Shown here piece after piece: positions 24,441 to 35,978 of a stretch of 64,000 bases of DNA. A program made the translations under genes and the position numbers. Under the pieces are notes generated by a model. That model worked only from the letters and a program-made list of their open reading frames with translations, had not been told where the DNA came from and ran no database searches. Source of the DNA: Pycnopodia helianthoides. Taxonomy: Eukaryota; Echinodermata; Asteroidea; Forcipulatida; Asteriidae. Numbering within the stretch: the stretch's first letter is position 1; every line of letters starts with the position of its first letter. The stretch lies in NCBI GenBank assembly GCA_032158295.1, contig CM063253.1, positions 1,643,001 to 1,707,000 of the forward strand, written 5' to 3'.

Positions 24441-24615
24441 CAGGCCTGTAATTACACAAAGGCCACGTCCTCTGTTGCCATGGTCTTGTGCCCCACCAAA
24501 AGTTACATATAGACTTTAAGATTTTCCGTTAGAATTAGATTAGAAGTGCCCTTCTAGAGTGCAAAATGAAATGGCCTTGCTCTCTCAAAAAGTCAAGCAA
24601 GAAATTCCAGGCCTG
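24441..24615 (-). mobile_element. CAGGCCTGGAAT-type MITE, reverse copy
   Basis: CAGGCCTGTAATTAC at the left and AAATTCCAGGCCTG at the right. The interior is the reverse of 18735-18893 (GTTGCCATGGTCTTG, GAAGTGCCCTTCT). Confidence 0.75.
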
Positions 24616-25433
24616 CATTATTTATTAATATTAGCCACAATTTTTGTTGAATATTCTTTAAATTCAAGGATTTAAGTTTGTCAGAGTTGTCTTTTAGTCT
24701 TATTTAGCAAGTGGCAGACTAAATTTCTATAAAATCCCAGACTGTCCAGTTTATACCATGATTACACTTGACTTGTGTATAGCTTATCATGATCATATTA
24801 ATTATTATTGAAAAAAAAAAAAAAAAATGACTGACCTGGTATAGGCATTTCAATTTCATGCTATTTAATAATAATTTTGTGGAATTTCTGCAGCAAATTA
24901 AATCGGAAATCAGATTAAAACAGGAAAGAATATCATGCCTGCTTTCTAGAATTCACTTTTCTCAGAACAAATGTTCCTCAACACTTTCCTGGAAGAACCC
25001 ATTCTAATTATACGTAAGTCAGTAAGTAAGTTTAATAACCATATCGATTATTCATTTTCTACAGTAAACACTTAACAGTAACAATCATCACTCATTGAAC
25101 TCCCCATCACACACCATCCACCAAAAGCTACTGCTAATTTCAACAAACGTTTTTGTTCATTCCTCCATTCTTAATTAATATAGTTAAAATAATATTATTT
25201 AAATAAAACAATAAACCAACAATCAGCACAACCATACCTGCTCGATCTACTCGACTGTTTTGATACCGCTTTTTAACTTCCGAACAGCCAATCACTCAGT
25301 TAAAACTTCGAAGAAAATACAACATCGAAATCTCCACTGTCCCACGTTGGCCGTACCCGCTAGCCGCTACTTGTCTGTCTAATTTCACGGTGTGTTCTTC
25401 AATCTTGTGTACTAACTGGCCAGTTTATTGCCT

Positions 25434-25441
25434 TATTTATA
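25434..25441 (-). promoter_or_regulatory. TATA box of the DNAJB gene
   Basis: TATAAATA on the minus strand, 29-36 bp downstream (in transcription direction) of the heat-shock element and about 196 bp upstream of the first-exon donor. Confidence 0.65.
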
Positions 25442-25469
25442 TTGACAAATACAACTTCCGGATTGTTGT

Positions 25470-25484
25470 AGAAAATTCAGGAAA
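25470..25484 (-). promoter_or_regulatory. Heat-shock element, three perfect alternating units
   Basis: aGAAa-aTTCa-gGAAa: three contiguous inverted nGAAn pentamers with no mismatch, the minimal canonical HSF1 site. It lies directly upstream of the TATA box of an HSP40 gene, which supports heat-inducible expression. Confidence 0.8.
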
Positions 25485-25499
25485 CGCCTAGATGTCACC

Positions 25500-26570
25500 G
25501 ACGGGACGTGTTTTTAATTATTTCACTGGTGCTGCCAGCTGATGAATTCAGTGATAACTGAATGGACTGGGTGATTGGGACCAGTGCATTCGAACTTTCT
25601 GGAAAACACGGATGATGTCATAGGTATTCCTCCACAATTTAGACTTGCTATTCAGTCGTTGTGCAAACCTCCTTTTTCGCAAAACATTTTTTGCAAACCT
25701 TCTTTTTCGCAAAATTATTTCTTTTCACAAACCTTTTTAATTTCAAGTATGTTTTGCAAACCTTTGCTAATTAAAAACTTTTGAAATAACAAGGTTTTTC
25801 TAAATAGAATACCTGTTCCCCATTGAAGTTTAAAAACAAAATAGTAATACAAAATTAGTACCCATGTTTTTGTTTTTATATTTTAATCTATCTTTTTATT
25901 TTTTCAGTCATACTTTATTTTTTTCGGGTACATTGTAACTTGTATTGACATATTTGTTCACATTGATTCGGGGGAAAAAAGTTTGCTTGACAAAGACTTC
26001 CGGAAAATTGTTTTAAATGTATAGTTATTTCAACAACAAAAAATAGGTTTGCCAAACAATTACGCATAATCAGGTCTAAGATGATAAGTTTTGTTTTGTT
26101 TTTTTGTTTTTTTTAAAGATCCTGACATTAAATTTTGATTTGGAAAGAAATTCGGCCCTTAGGATTGCAAGGACGCTTGATGCCTTGAGTCCAATTTGGG
26201 GCTTGTTGTGAAAACAGACGGTTAGGTGATTAGACCCTAATGTTAAACATTGTAAGTAAATAATGTGTCGATCCAGTAGCAATTAAAGTGCATTAGAGTT
26301 CAAGCTGTCAATCAGCGACGGTGCATTCGAAGGGGGAACTACCTGTCGTCATTGGAAGGCATGTGCATGGCCGGTGTCACCAGATCCCCGGTGTGCGTGT
26401 CAATCGTTAAATAACATGGACTGGACGGAAGTTATTCAAAAGAGGGCGCTATTACTATCAGATGAAGTGGCAGCAGAGCTAGAACTTTGTCTCTGTCCTT
26501 GCTCTATGGTCACATAACACAATAAACTGTGGCTCATCCCAATTATTTTTAAGTAAGGAATTGCAATCTG
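25500..26570. other. Intergenic stretch, nothing recognised beyond simple repeats
   Basis: Short reiterations of GCAAACCTTCTTTTTCGCAAA at 25660-25770 and AT-rich sequence. No coding exon or RNA gene found. Confidence 0.45.
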
Positions 26571-26580
26571 TACGTACAAT

Positions 26581-26660
26581 CTACCCTACCCAACCCTAAT
26601 CCCTGACCCTGACCCTGACCCTGATCCCAACACCAAACCTAACCCTAACCCGTGACCCTG
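26581..26660. repeat. Degenerate telomere-like CCCTAA/CCCTGA tract
   Basis: AACCCTAATCCCTGACCCTGACCCTGACCC and CCTAACCCTAACCCG words: a short interstitial, diverged array of the CCCTAA type. Confidence 0.6.
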
Positions 26661-26676
26661 TTACGTTGCAGTAATC

Positions 26677-26775
26677 CGTACGTACGGATTACAAATTCGT
26701 ACGTACGGATTACAAATTCGTACGTACGGATTACAAATTCGTACGTACGGAATACTAATTCGTACGTACGGATTG
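26677..26775. repeat. 21-bp tandem array with palindromic CGTACGTACG
   Basis: Unit starts at 26677, 26698, 26719, 26740 and 26761. Each begins CGTACGTACG, a perfect 10-bp palindrome, followed by GATTACAAATT. Nearly homogeneous except the fourth unit. Confidence 0.92.
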
Positions 26776-28300
26776 AAGGAGGTTGATGTATCAACAGAAG
26801 TTAGCAACGTTCGCCGTGTATGTGACAGAATCTCCGGGGGGGGGGGTGGGGTGCAGAATCTCATTCCACACTGGAAGTAGAACTTGTAGGTGTCATGAAA
26901 GTGATGTAAATTGCACGGGCCTGTTATGACCATGAAAACAATCCCGTTTCATTCAAACATTTTTTTACCTAAACTATCGCCAGTTTTTCGACACAAATTT
27001 TCAACTAGCGAATTCTATCGCAAATAACCTGCCTTTTGTCTCTCTCAACCTCCTTTTTTAAAAGGTTATTTGTTTACTTTTAGTAAACTTATTTTCTTTA
27101 ATCTATGGGGGTGGGGAGAGTTAACTGGTTCAAACTGCATACCGACCAAAATGACCTACGAAATAAATTCAAGAAATTATGAATGTCCTCACGTTTCAAC
27201 CTCAGTAGATGAGAATCTTTCATTTATATCGCGGAACTCAAACACTTTTGGATTTTTTGGGTAAGAAACAACAACAAACAAACACACTACAACACACTAC
27301 AACAAACAAGCAGGGGCGACTACCTGAACCCCCGTCCACAAGAAGGCGGTTCTAAGGCTTAGTATAGGCTAGTATACTTCCCGCCATTAATTTGTATTAC
27401 ACAGGAATAAATTACGGACGACCGGGAATTTTTACTCATCACGTTATTTTGTACATTCAATGGAGTGGAGTCACTTTGGAATGTCACCCCACGGAAGATC
27501 TCATTGTTATGCAGATTAGGAGTTTTGCGCTGTTTTCGAAGCACTATTGTGGCAAATTCTCCCTGGCATTCTCATTGTACAGTGTCGATAGTAGTCGCGG
27601 ACTGGATGGAGGACAGCATGCACGGGCGGTACTTTTCCGCTCCAACGTGGGATTCGGACGTCGCGTTTTCTGACGAACTTTTACATGAAAATGTATCAAA
27701 ATGCTTACCATGACCAAGCATGTACATTCAGAAATGTTTCGGCATTAACACTGTTTAGAACCAGTTGTGATATTCTTTATCAAAGGCACGGCAAAGATTG
27801 GAAGAAGTGTGAACATGAACCTGGTGCGTTTTTGTCACTGCCCAGAAAGTTCTTACTAAAAAAAATTTAAAAAATGCAGTAGGGCCTAATGTTTAAAACA
27901 AAATTCACTGTTGAGCTCTTCACTGTATCGTGTGAGTTCCACCATAGAGCAAGGACTACATGCTCTATGGTTCCACCATGGTTCCACCATGGAGGAAGAA
28001 ACAGAGGAAGAATTTCCTTCCTCCGTGGTTCCACGAAGTTATTTACGGCCCGCGGTGTTGAGCTGGCGAGTGGCTGGACTTGAGCCATGGTTCCGGTGAA
28101 TTGCCAAAGACTGCAGTTAAAAACATCACTACTAAAGCCGAACACATCGTTCTAACGAATCACTTATTGAGGTTAGGCTTTGGAATTTACCTATAATTAT
28201 TTAACCAAACTCATACTAGACTTAAAGTGTTCGCTAAATTACACCCCACCCTAAACTTGAACTGTAGCATTGATGGGTTTATGGGTTCCTTTTTTTCAGG

Positions 28301-28424
28301 TCAGAGAGGGGACGACAGGCGCCTGTTAGCGGTGGACGAAGACGGGACTGAACGCAGGTGACCCAGCAGTGAGCAGCGAGCTCCCTTCCAGCCAAGCTGC
28401 AGGAGACGTTTGATGAAAGTGTTT
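28301..28424 (+). ncRNA. Exon-like block of the duplicated locus, copy 1
   Basis: Preceded by TTTTTTTCAG and followed near 28425 by a CGTAAG donor-like sequence. Homologous to 43098-43240 in copy 2 (GTGGACGAAGACGGG, GGCAGGTGACCC). No conserved reading frame between copies, so non-coding is favoured. Confidence 0.35.
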
Positions 28425-28469
28425 CGTAAGTTGCAAGGAGAGGGAACATTGCTTCCTGCAAACTATTGT

Positions 28470-28965
28470 TATTTTGTTATTTTTTCGAAAGAACAAAATA
28501 ATATTTGGATGGGACGAAATAAATAGCTTTGACAGAGTCCTTTATATGTCAATGAAAATCTGGGATACTAAATTTCCGAATTCTCTTACAACTACATCTG
28601 GTTGTATTTTATTTGACTTTAGACTTTTGTTATTTTCGTTTCCATTGAAATAAAATGTTGTGAGGGAACAAAATAAGGAGACTCAAACATAGGGCTAGAT
28701 AGCTCAGTTGGTAAAACACCGGCTTGTTTATCTGAAGGTTATGGGTTCATGTCCTGCGCTTTACAACTTTTCTTTGTTCAACCCAAAATAATATTTTGAG
28801 GGAACAAAACAGCATTTCTAGGGAACGAAATGATTTTGAGGGAACAAATCAGTATTTTGAGATAACTAAATACTATTTATTGGATACAAATTATTATTTT
28901 GAGGTATCGATTGTATTATTTTGAGGGAACCAAATAATATTTCAAGGGAACAAAATAATTTTGCT
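28470..28965. repeat. Degenerate TTTTGAGGGAACAAAATAAT tandem repeats with a SINE inside
   Basis: The word GAGGGAACAAA recurs at short spacing, mostly between 28660 and 28960, interrupted by a tRNA-SINE at about 28690-28790. Absent from copy 2. Confidence 0.65.
28690..28790 (+). mobile_element. tRNA-derived SINE, partial, plus orientation
   Basis: AGGGCTAGATAGCTCAGTTG (A box) and TATGGGTTCATGTCC (B box), then TTCTTTGTTCAACCC. Only in copy 1 of the duplication. Confidence 0.75.
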
Positions 28966-29006
28966 AATTTTGTTTACCTTTCCAATTTTTTTACCTGTCC
29001 CATTTA

Positions 29007-29098
29007 GGGTTTCCAGACAAGAGACTGACCAGATGGGAGTTGAAGATCTATGGATATGTGGTGTGTGGACGAACATTGGAGGTCACCAAAGGACCAAG
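29007..29098 (+). ncRNA. Most conserved exon-like block of the duplicated locus, copy 1
   Basis: After CATTTAG the block ACCAGATGGGAGTTGAAGAT...GGACGAACATTGGAGGTC...AAAGGACCAAG ends at GTAAAG. It is nearly identical in copy 2 (about 43309-43379). A 2-base length difference just upstream (GACTGACC against GACTGTGACC) breaks any shared frame. Confidence 0.4.
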
Positions 29099-30184
29099 GT
29101 AAAGAAAACTTTGTCGTTATATCCGACCTCCACTTTTCAAGTTCCCTTGTGCAAATCACCTCTTTGATAAAAAGTGTTGGACTTTTATTTATTTTCATTT
29201 TTTTATCTCTTGGGCAACTGGTAGTAGATACAATCCAATAAGGTTTGGGAGACACTATTTACTTTTTTTTAAAAGGTTTTTTGAGTGCAGTTTTTACTGC
29301 TGTACAATGGAAAACAAATTTCACTGATGATGAATAAATAAATTGAATTTAATTGAATGCACATTAAACTATCTCTTTCGAGTTGTGATGGTCCTGAAAA
29401 AAAACAGTAGTTCAACTTAATTATTTACCTCTCTTTAAAAAAAAGGAGGTCACAGATTCAAGTCCCACTCTACAAATTTTTCTTTTCAACCCAATTTTTA
29501 AAATTTTCATTACCTATTCAGATACCCTGGTGGTTTATCACAGGTATTCTAATTTTCCTACCTTAGCCTGTTTTCCGATTTGTTTGTCTTTGGAAAATCA
29601 GAAAAAGATAATAATTTAGATTAGCTAGAGTCCAATAGTGGAGGTCGGATAACGCGAGTTGCCCTTCAAGATAAAGACAAGAGTGTGAAGTCTGCGAATG
29701 GTAAGAGAAGATCTAACCCGTTCTCTTGCAGAGTCCCTCCCACTTTTCTCGCCCCCGCCCCCCTTGATGTTCAGCGATCTTGTTGATGTTGTCCTTGCAT
29801 ATAGTTCTCAAGGTGACTTCACACTGTCTTGGCATTTCTTGAATTGCATATTGGTCGAAGCCAATGATGCTTTTTAATTAGGAGTCTAGTCCTACTGGAA
29901 ATTTCTATCCGGGTTGATACTTCAAGTCATCAGTTGTCATGTTATTTATAATTGTCATGATTTTATATTTCAAATATTGTTTTATAACATTTATAAAGGA
30001 AGAGTACAAAATCCAAGTAAAATTTCATTCTTACAAATTCCAATAATTATTTTTTGAAGAAAACAAAAACTAATAATATTAAAGGGGTAATCAAAATTTT
30101 ATAAAACGATTCTGCTCTTTTCCCCTCTACTGTGCCCTGTAATTGGCACAAAGCCCGCCACCATAAGACTAAATGTTTTAAAAG

Positions 30185-30316
30185 TAATCATGCAGTCAAA
30201 TATTCCAGTCCAATTACCATTCATATTATGATTAATGTTTGATTTAGGAGTGTTACATAAATAATTTAGACCAGCTAAATTAACATGTAATTATTCCTAA
30301 TATCAGCATTACATCA
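30185..30316 (+). ncRNA. Two-hairpin structured element, unit 1a
   Basis: Hairpin 1: TAATCAT 30185-30191 pairs with ATGATTA 30228-30234. Hairpin 2: 30241-30304, GATTTAGGA against TCCTAATATC and TAATTTAG/CTAAATTA closing a 5-nt loop ACCAG. The tail AGCATTACATCA follows. Related units at 30381, 44419 and 44619. Confidence 0.45.
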
Positions 30317-30380
30317 TTCTATAAATGTAGCTATTTTCAACTTGAGGATAACTTTGTTGGAAGAAATCTAGCATAACCTT

Positions 30381-30503
30381 TAATCACATTATTCCTGTCC
30401 AATGTGCATTCTAGATGATTAATGTTTGATTTAGGAATATTAAATAGAGCATTTAGACAAGCTAAATGAATATGTACATATTCCTAATATCAGCATTACA
30501 TCA
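30381..30503 (+). ncRNA. Two-hairpin structured element, unit 1b
   Basis: TAATCA 30381-30386 with TGATTA 30416-30421. Hairpin 2 at 30428-30491 is closed by CATTTAG/CTAAATG, a paired change relative to AATTTAG/CTAAATT in unit 1a. Same tail AGCATTACATCA. Confidence 0.45.
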
Positions 30504-30985
30504 ATTCTGAATGTGAACAATTTTAAACTGAGCATGAACAACATAAAGTCTTTGAAAATTTAAACATAAAAAGACAATAAATAAATGACCTAGCTGTAAC
30601 CACTGCTCATTTAGATCAAAGTTCAAATAAAAGTAAAAAGGGGGAGGAATCTTGTAGCAAACAAGTCCCAAAATGCAAATTATTTATATTAATTAGGGCT
30701 CATTGCAAATAACTGGAGCGCTGCGAGAAAAACAGAGGAACCAATGAATAAAATAAGAGAGAAAACAAAAGACTGAAGAAGACGAAAGAGAACTCAAAAG
30801 GAGAGAAAAAGAGCAGATCATCCATGGAGTAAAGACATCATGATGCCTATTGCCTGGGTTTGTATGAATGGTAAGACAGTAAAGGCCTAGAGTATTTAAG
30901 TGTTGGCCTAGAGATAAGACTAACTCTCTACTCTTTCAGCAGGTACTGCCAATAGAGGTAAAGTATAAGGTGTGATGGTGTAGTA

Positions 30986-31094
30986 CTTAGTTTTGATTCT
31001 AAGATGCTCAATCTCATTTCCTTGCGGTGACACAAAAGACAGTAAAAACATGTCCCTAAATGAATCAAATAAAATGTCTTGAATCAAAACTAAG
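30986..31094 (+). repeat. Inverted repeat conserved between duplication copies, copy 1
   Basis: CTTAGTTTTGATTC 30986-30999 pairs exactly with GAATCAAAACTAAG 31081-31094. The pair is kept in copy 2 at 45222-45360. Confidence 0.6.
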
Positions 31095-32007
31095 AACTAT
31101 GATGACTCTCCCTTTGATGCCCCATGAGTGACTGGAAGACGAGGTCGGCTGTTTGCAGCAAAGGTTAAGTATCAGGGTAAGTGGGACAGAAAAATAACCC
31201 AATTCTCTCCACAGCAAAACTAACCTTTGCTTCCACAGCTTCTAACTTTTTTTTTCAGCTTTAACAATCTTTTTTTCTACAGGCTATAACAATGTTTTTG
31301 TTTTCCACAGTCTGTAGTAGGCGTACAGCTCATTGCTGAAGTGGATGTTGTGGCACAGATGGCAGCTTTAGGACACCGTAGATGACATTGGCTTGGTAAA
31401 GTATTCAAGGTTATCCCAGGTAATGTGTATGGTGAACCTGACTTTGGCTAATTGATGCATGTGATCGAAATATGCTAACCTTTCTAGAAATATTTTTCTT
31501 CCAAAAAGCAGATCATGGTTTCTACTTGAAGATGATGAAGTAGTTTGTGCTGAAATCCTTACAGGGTCATGAAAAAGAAATGGTAATGTATCAGGTCAGA
31601 AGTTACAAGTTACTGGTGAATAAACCACCTCCTAAACGGGACAACAACTCCAATATTAAATTTGGAGGATTGTGAACAAAGCTAAACATCAGTTTATCGT
31701 TAAGTTTGGAAGGAATAACGAAGCATGCATCAGAAAAATCTGATTTGGAGTCTCTCAAACAAATTTCTCAAGTAGCAAAGACAGTTGTAACTAGCAGTCT
31801 AAATACGAGTATAATGTGAGATTGTACAAGAGCAAGCATGAATGACCAGACCACCACTGAGGTCAAACAACTTCAGAATCAGTGAACTTACTCTACAAAA
31901 ATTGTGTTTGGACAGTCCAAACAAATTGAAATTCTCCCTAAAAGTTTTCTCTTCTTGCAAATTATCTTAAAGATTAACTGTCTGTGCCTGCTTAATTTTC
32001 TCCTCAG

Positions 32008-32156
32008 TTGAGCAGTCTCTTGTGGAGTGGTGACAACAGCCAGACCTGTTTGGATGAGCACTGTTGGAGGATACAGGGAGTGGTGTCTACTACCAGACCT
32101 GTTTGGATGAGCATTGTTGGAGAAACAGGTGCAAAGAGCCAACAACAGACTTCTTG
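32008..32156 (+). ncRNA. Repeated exon-like unit A, copy 1
   Basis: Acceptor CTCCTCAG then TTGAGCAGTCTCTTGTGGAG; donor CTTG|GTAAGT. The interior is made of two roughly 53-bp monomers (GACCTGTTTGGATGAGCA). Confidence 0.4.
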
Positions 32157-32532
32157 GTAAGTTTGAACAAACCTGTTCCAAGATTTTTCGTTGAAGAGAA
32201 GGTTCACTTCACAAATTTGGCAAAGGAGTAAATGTTCAAGAATTAGCACCTTTGAAGGTATCAAATCGACAATTTGAAAGGCTGTTTTCAGTCCATCCTT
32301 TAGTTTGCAATAAACACATCAAACAACCAATGAAGGAAAAGTAATCTTGAAAAAGGAAAGTCATGATTTTCAGGCAAAAGAAGAAAAAATAACCCGAAAC
32401 ATTTAAAAAAATTCCTTAGAATCAGCATGTTAACCAACAAAATCGGTTGGCACAATCTAAACAAATTGAAATCTTCCTGAAACAATAGAAGTCTGCTCTA
32501 CTTGCAAATTATCGTAAGTTAATTTTTTACAG

Positions 32533-32686
32533 TTGAGAAGTCTCTTGTGGAGTGGTAGCTACAACCGACCTGTTTGAATGAGCACTGCTGTTGGAGGGTA
32601 CAGGGAGGGTGACTACAACCGGACCTGTTTGGATGAGCATTGTTGGAGAAGCAGGTGCAAAGAGCCAACAACAGACTGCTTTAATG
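32533..32686 (+). ncRNA. Repeated exon-like unit B, copy 1
   Basis: Acceptor TTTTTTACAG, donor AATG|GTAAGT. About 525 bp after unit A. The intron sequence between units is also repeated. Confidence 0.4.
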
Positions 32687-33059
32687 GTAAGTTTGAACAA
32701 ACTTGTTCCAAGACTTTTCATTGAAGAGAAGGTTCACTTCACAAATTTGGCAAAGGAGTAAATGTTCGGGAATTAGCACATTTGAAGGTATCAAAATGTC
32801 GATTTGAAAGACTGTATTCAGTCCTATCCTTTAGTTTGCAATAAACACATCATACAACCAATGGAGGAAAACTTCATGAAAAAAGGTCATGATTTTCAGG
32901 GAAAAGAAAAAGGAAGGAAAAATTAGATGTAAAACACTTAAGAATCAGCATGTTAACTTGCTGAACAAAAATTGTGTTAATCCACTCAAACTCAACCTTC
33001 CTGAAACAATAGAATTCTGCTCTTATTGCAAATTATCGTAAGTAAATTTTTCTCCACAG

Positions 33060-33256
33060 TTGAGCAGTCTCTTGTGGAGTGGTGACTACAACCGACCTGT
33101 TTGATAGCATTGTTAGGGGTAAGGGATGTGACAACAGCCAGACCTGTTTGAATGAGCACTGTTGTTGGAGGGTACAGGGAGGGGTGACTACAACCGGACC
33201 TGTTTGGATGAGCATTGTTGGAGAAGCAGGTGCAACGAGTAACAACAGATTGCTTG
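33060..33256 (+). ncRNA. Repeated exon-like unit C, copy 1
   Basis: Acceptor TTTCTCCACAG, donor CTTG|GTAAGT. Three monomers; followed by a family A MITE. Confidence 0.4.
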
Positions 33257-33328
33257 GTAAGTTTGAAAAGAAAGAATTGGTGCATCCTACAAATTTGGCA
33301 AAGGAGATGATGTTTCAGAATTTGCTCC

Positions 33329-33709
33329 TTTAAAGACACTGGACACCTTTGGTAATTGTCAAAGACCAGTCTTCTCACTTGGTGTATCTCAACATATGGA
33401 TAAAATAACAAACCTGTAAAAACTTGAGCTCAACTGGTCGTCTGAAGTTGCGAGATAACTATGAAAGAAAAAACACCCTTGTCACATGAAGTTGTGTGCT
33501 TTCAGATGGTTGATTTGAGACCTCAATTCTAGTTGAGGTCTCGAAATCAAATTCGTGGAAAATTTACTTCTTTCTCGAAAAACTGTCACTTCAAGGAGCC
33601 GTTTCTCACAATGTTATACTGTCAACCTCTCCCCATTACTTGTTACCAAGTAAGGTTTTATGCTAATAATTATTTTGAGTAATAACCAATAGTGTCCACT
33701 GCCTCTAAA
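33329..33709 (+). mobile_element. MITE family A inside copy 1
   Basis: TTTAAAGACACTGGACACC at the left and AGTGTCCACTGCCTCTAAA at the right. Absent at the matching place in copy 2, so inserted after the duplication. Confidence 0.88.
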
Positions 33710-33904
33710 GGAATCAAATTGTTGATTTGAAAAAAAATGGTTGTTTCCATTATTTAGTTTACAATACACCATACAGCCATTGGTGAAAAACTTCAATAAT
33801 AGGAGGTCAAGATTTTCAGAGAGAAAAAACAAAACAGAACAAAACAAGCAAACCAACCTGAATTGTGGTGTTACTTTGTCTGTGCATTCAATGAGTTAAA
33901 GAAC

Positions 33905-34098
33905 TGGGCCCAATTTCACAGAGCTGCTTAAGCACAAAAATGGCTAAGCACAACAAAACTATGCTTACCGGGAAAAGAGTACCAGCCAAATTACCATGTC
34001 GCACGTACAATTTGCGCCTGGTATCCTGCTCACTGCTGCTAAGCAGAAAATTGTCAAGCAATTTTTTCTGCTTAAGCATCTCTATGAAATTGGACCCT
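33905..34098. mobile_element. GGGCCCAATTTCA-type MITE
   Basis: GGGCCCAATTTCACAGAGC at the left and TCTCTATGAAATTGGACCC at the right, inverted. GCTTAAGCA words at both subterminal positions. Confidence 0.78.
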
Positions 34099-34249
34099 GA
34101 TTGAAGCTGAAGGAGTTTTTTATGCACAGGATGGCATGCAGACTTCCCGGGAACCATTGATACATTTATTAAAAGAGTTCATCCAAATTAATCTTGCAAA
34201 CTGATTATTTTATACCACAGATTGAGACGATGACCTTGGAGATGACACA

Positions 34250-34700
34250 CTCAATCTTGAGGCTAATCATTATTTTGAGGGGGCGTGCTACCATCTGAAG
34301 AAGGACTTCATCAAGTCTAGCAAGACGAGTCTCTGTTACAAGTTCATCTGTTTGAAATATCGTCGAATTTTGAGGCTAACTAACGCTTTGGACTGTGCCA
34401 CCAGCTGAAGGACTGTCAAGTCTCTAGCCAGATGACTCTGCTACAGTTTCAACCAGTCAAGTGACACAGGGATGTTGGAATAGCCCTTTCTCTGTGGAAT
34501 AATCAACACTTTTTGGACTGTGTGCCACCTGCTGAAGGACTATGCCAAGTCTAGCTAAAATACTGGGCTGTTACAAGTTCAATGTTCAATTGTAACTAAA
34601 CACTTTTTGGACTGAATAAAGACTGTGCCAAGTCTAGCCAGATGATGCCCCACACATGTTCTACTGAAACAAGCTGGACCATTGAAGGCACCTTACTGTA
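34250..34700 (+). repeat. Degenerate tandem units around TTTTTGGACTGTGTGCCACC, copy 1
   Basis: GGACTGTGCCACCAGCTGAAGGACTG...AAGTCTAGCCAGATGACTC...TACAAGTTCAA recurs about four times with roughly 100-bp spacing. The same array is at 46310-46720 in copy 2. Confidence 0.65.
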
Positions 34701-35837
34701 ATCGAGGAGGGAACCATAGGCCCGTGTCCAAATTTGTGGCTGCAGTTATGGCTGTGACTGTCAATATAGGACCCCCAAATATATATACTTTAAAACGCAT
34801 GTTTATTTGATGATCAAGCTGCATCCACAGCCACTAATTCAGATACGGCCTTAGTTTATATTGCTCACTCAATAGACTTTTCTTGAATCTATCAAACTCC
34901 AATGCCATATTGTACGAAGTAGCTCAATACTCACATCAGTTGATTTGATAAAGTTGGCACGCCTGGTCTCATGTCAAGCATTGTTGGTTTATCAAGGAAA
35001 ATCAAACTAGTTAAATTCAAGTACAATATCATTTGGATTTTGATGGAGGCTGAGTAGTTAGGAAATGACATGAAACACATAACTCCAAGAGACGTAGGGG
35101 CGCCCTTGGCCAGAGGGTTGCTCATTGGCCATCCTTTGTCATTTCTGCTGCTGAACATGATGTGTGCATTCCATTTTTTGGCATCATCATTTTACCTCTA
35201 AGATGTTAGCGTTAATGACGTCAATCAATGCATAAGGTCCTTATGACTCTAAAGATGGTACCATTTTGGTAAAGAAAAACAATGAAACAAATTGGTTATC
35301 AAAGAGTCGGTGGTGAAATGTAAGTGCAATTTATGAAGTGTTTTTGCTTTAGAAACCTTGTGACTACAAATGGGTGAAAGTGGCAACAATAATTAACAGT
35401 TGATTGCCAGAGTAAGATTTGGACAAAATTAAAGTAAAGTTACCAAATTGTTTCCAGACATGTCTGAAATCATGGCAAGTAAAGGTAGGTTTGAGTCATT
35501 TTATTTTGGAACAAACTTTGTAAGTTAGATTATTTGATGAGGTAGAAAATCGGACAAAATCTTTTGACAAAACTATGATGTTGTTTACAACTATCTAAGT
35601 TTTTTAAGGTAAATTACATTTTGTAAGATTATAAATAAATAGGAATTGTTCTAGGTCCTTCAGCTAGAAGTGAGGCAAACTTTAAACATTGCGCAATTAG
35701 TATAATTTTCAAGCTTGTGTGGGAACCTTTAAAGTGTACACTTGAGTGCAAAATAGACAGAATGCATGTTTTCAGCGAATTGGACAAGCAGGAATCTGTT
35801 GCAATGCAAACAAACCATGGCCACAATCACAACACCA

Positions 35838-35978
35838 GGGCTCGGCTTCACAAAGAGCTAAGATTGGTCATATCGATCTCAAATGCTCAGCAAAATTAAA
35901 TGTTATGATAAAAATCCCTTATGGTAAAATTAAAAACTCATCTTAAGATGAATCTTAGTGTTTTGTGAAACCGAGCCC
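35838..35978. mobile_element. GGGCTCGGCTTCACAAAG-type MITE, copy 1
   Basis: GGGCTCGGCTTCACAAAG at the left and TTTTGTGAAACCGAGCCC at the right. The same element is at 47840-47970 in copy 2, so it predates the duplication. Confidence 0.8.

Larger units (their letters stand above)
23937..25408 (-). other. DNAJB 5' UTR with a 1,248-bp intron
   Basis: The second exon extends upstream of the ATG to 23989, where a minus-strand acceptor (pyrimidine run then TGTAG) is seen. A matching donor CAG|GTATGG ends a non-coding first exon at 25238. The first exon start is estimated at about 25405 from the TATA box. The intron 23990-25237 holds a MITE and a 38-nt hairpin. Confidence 0.7.

Noticed and set aside
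26677..26775. CRISPR array
   Set aside because: Eukaryotic context and a head-to-tail 21-bp satellite without unique spacers.
32992..33411. 139-codon minus-strand ORF
   Set aside because: Runs antisense through the 53-bp monomers and into a MITE; the frame arises from the repeat.
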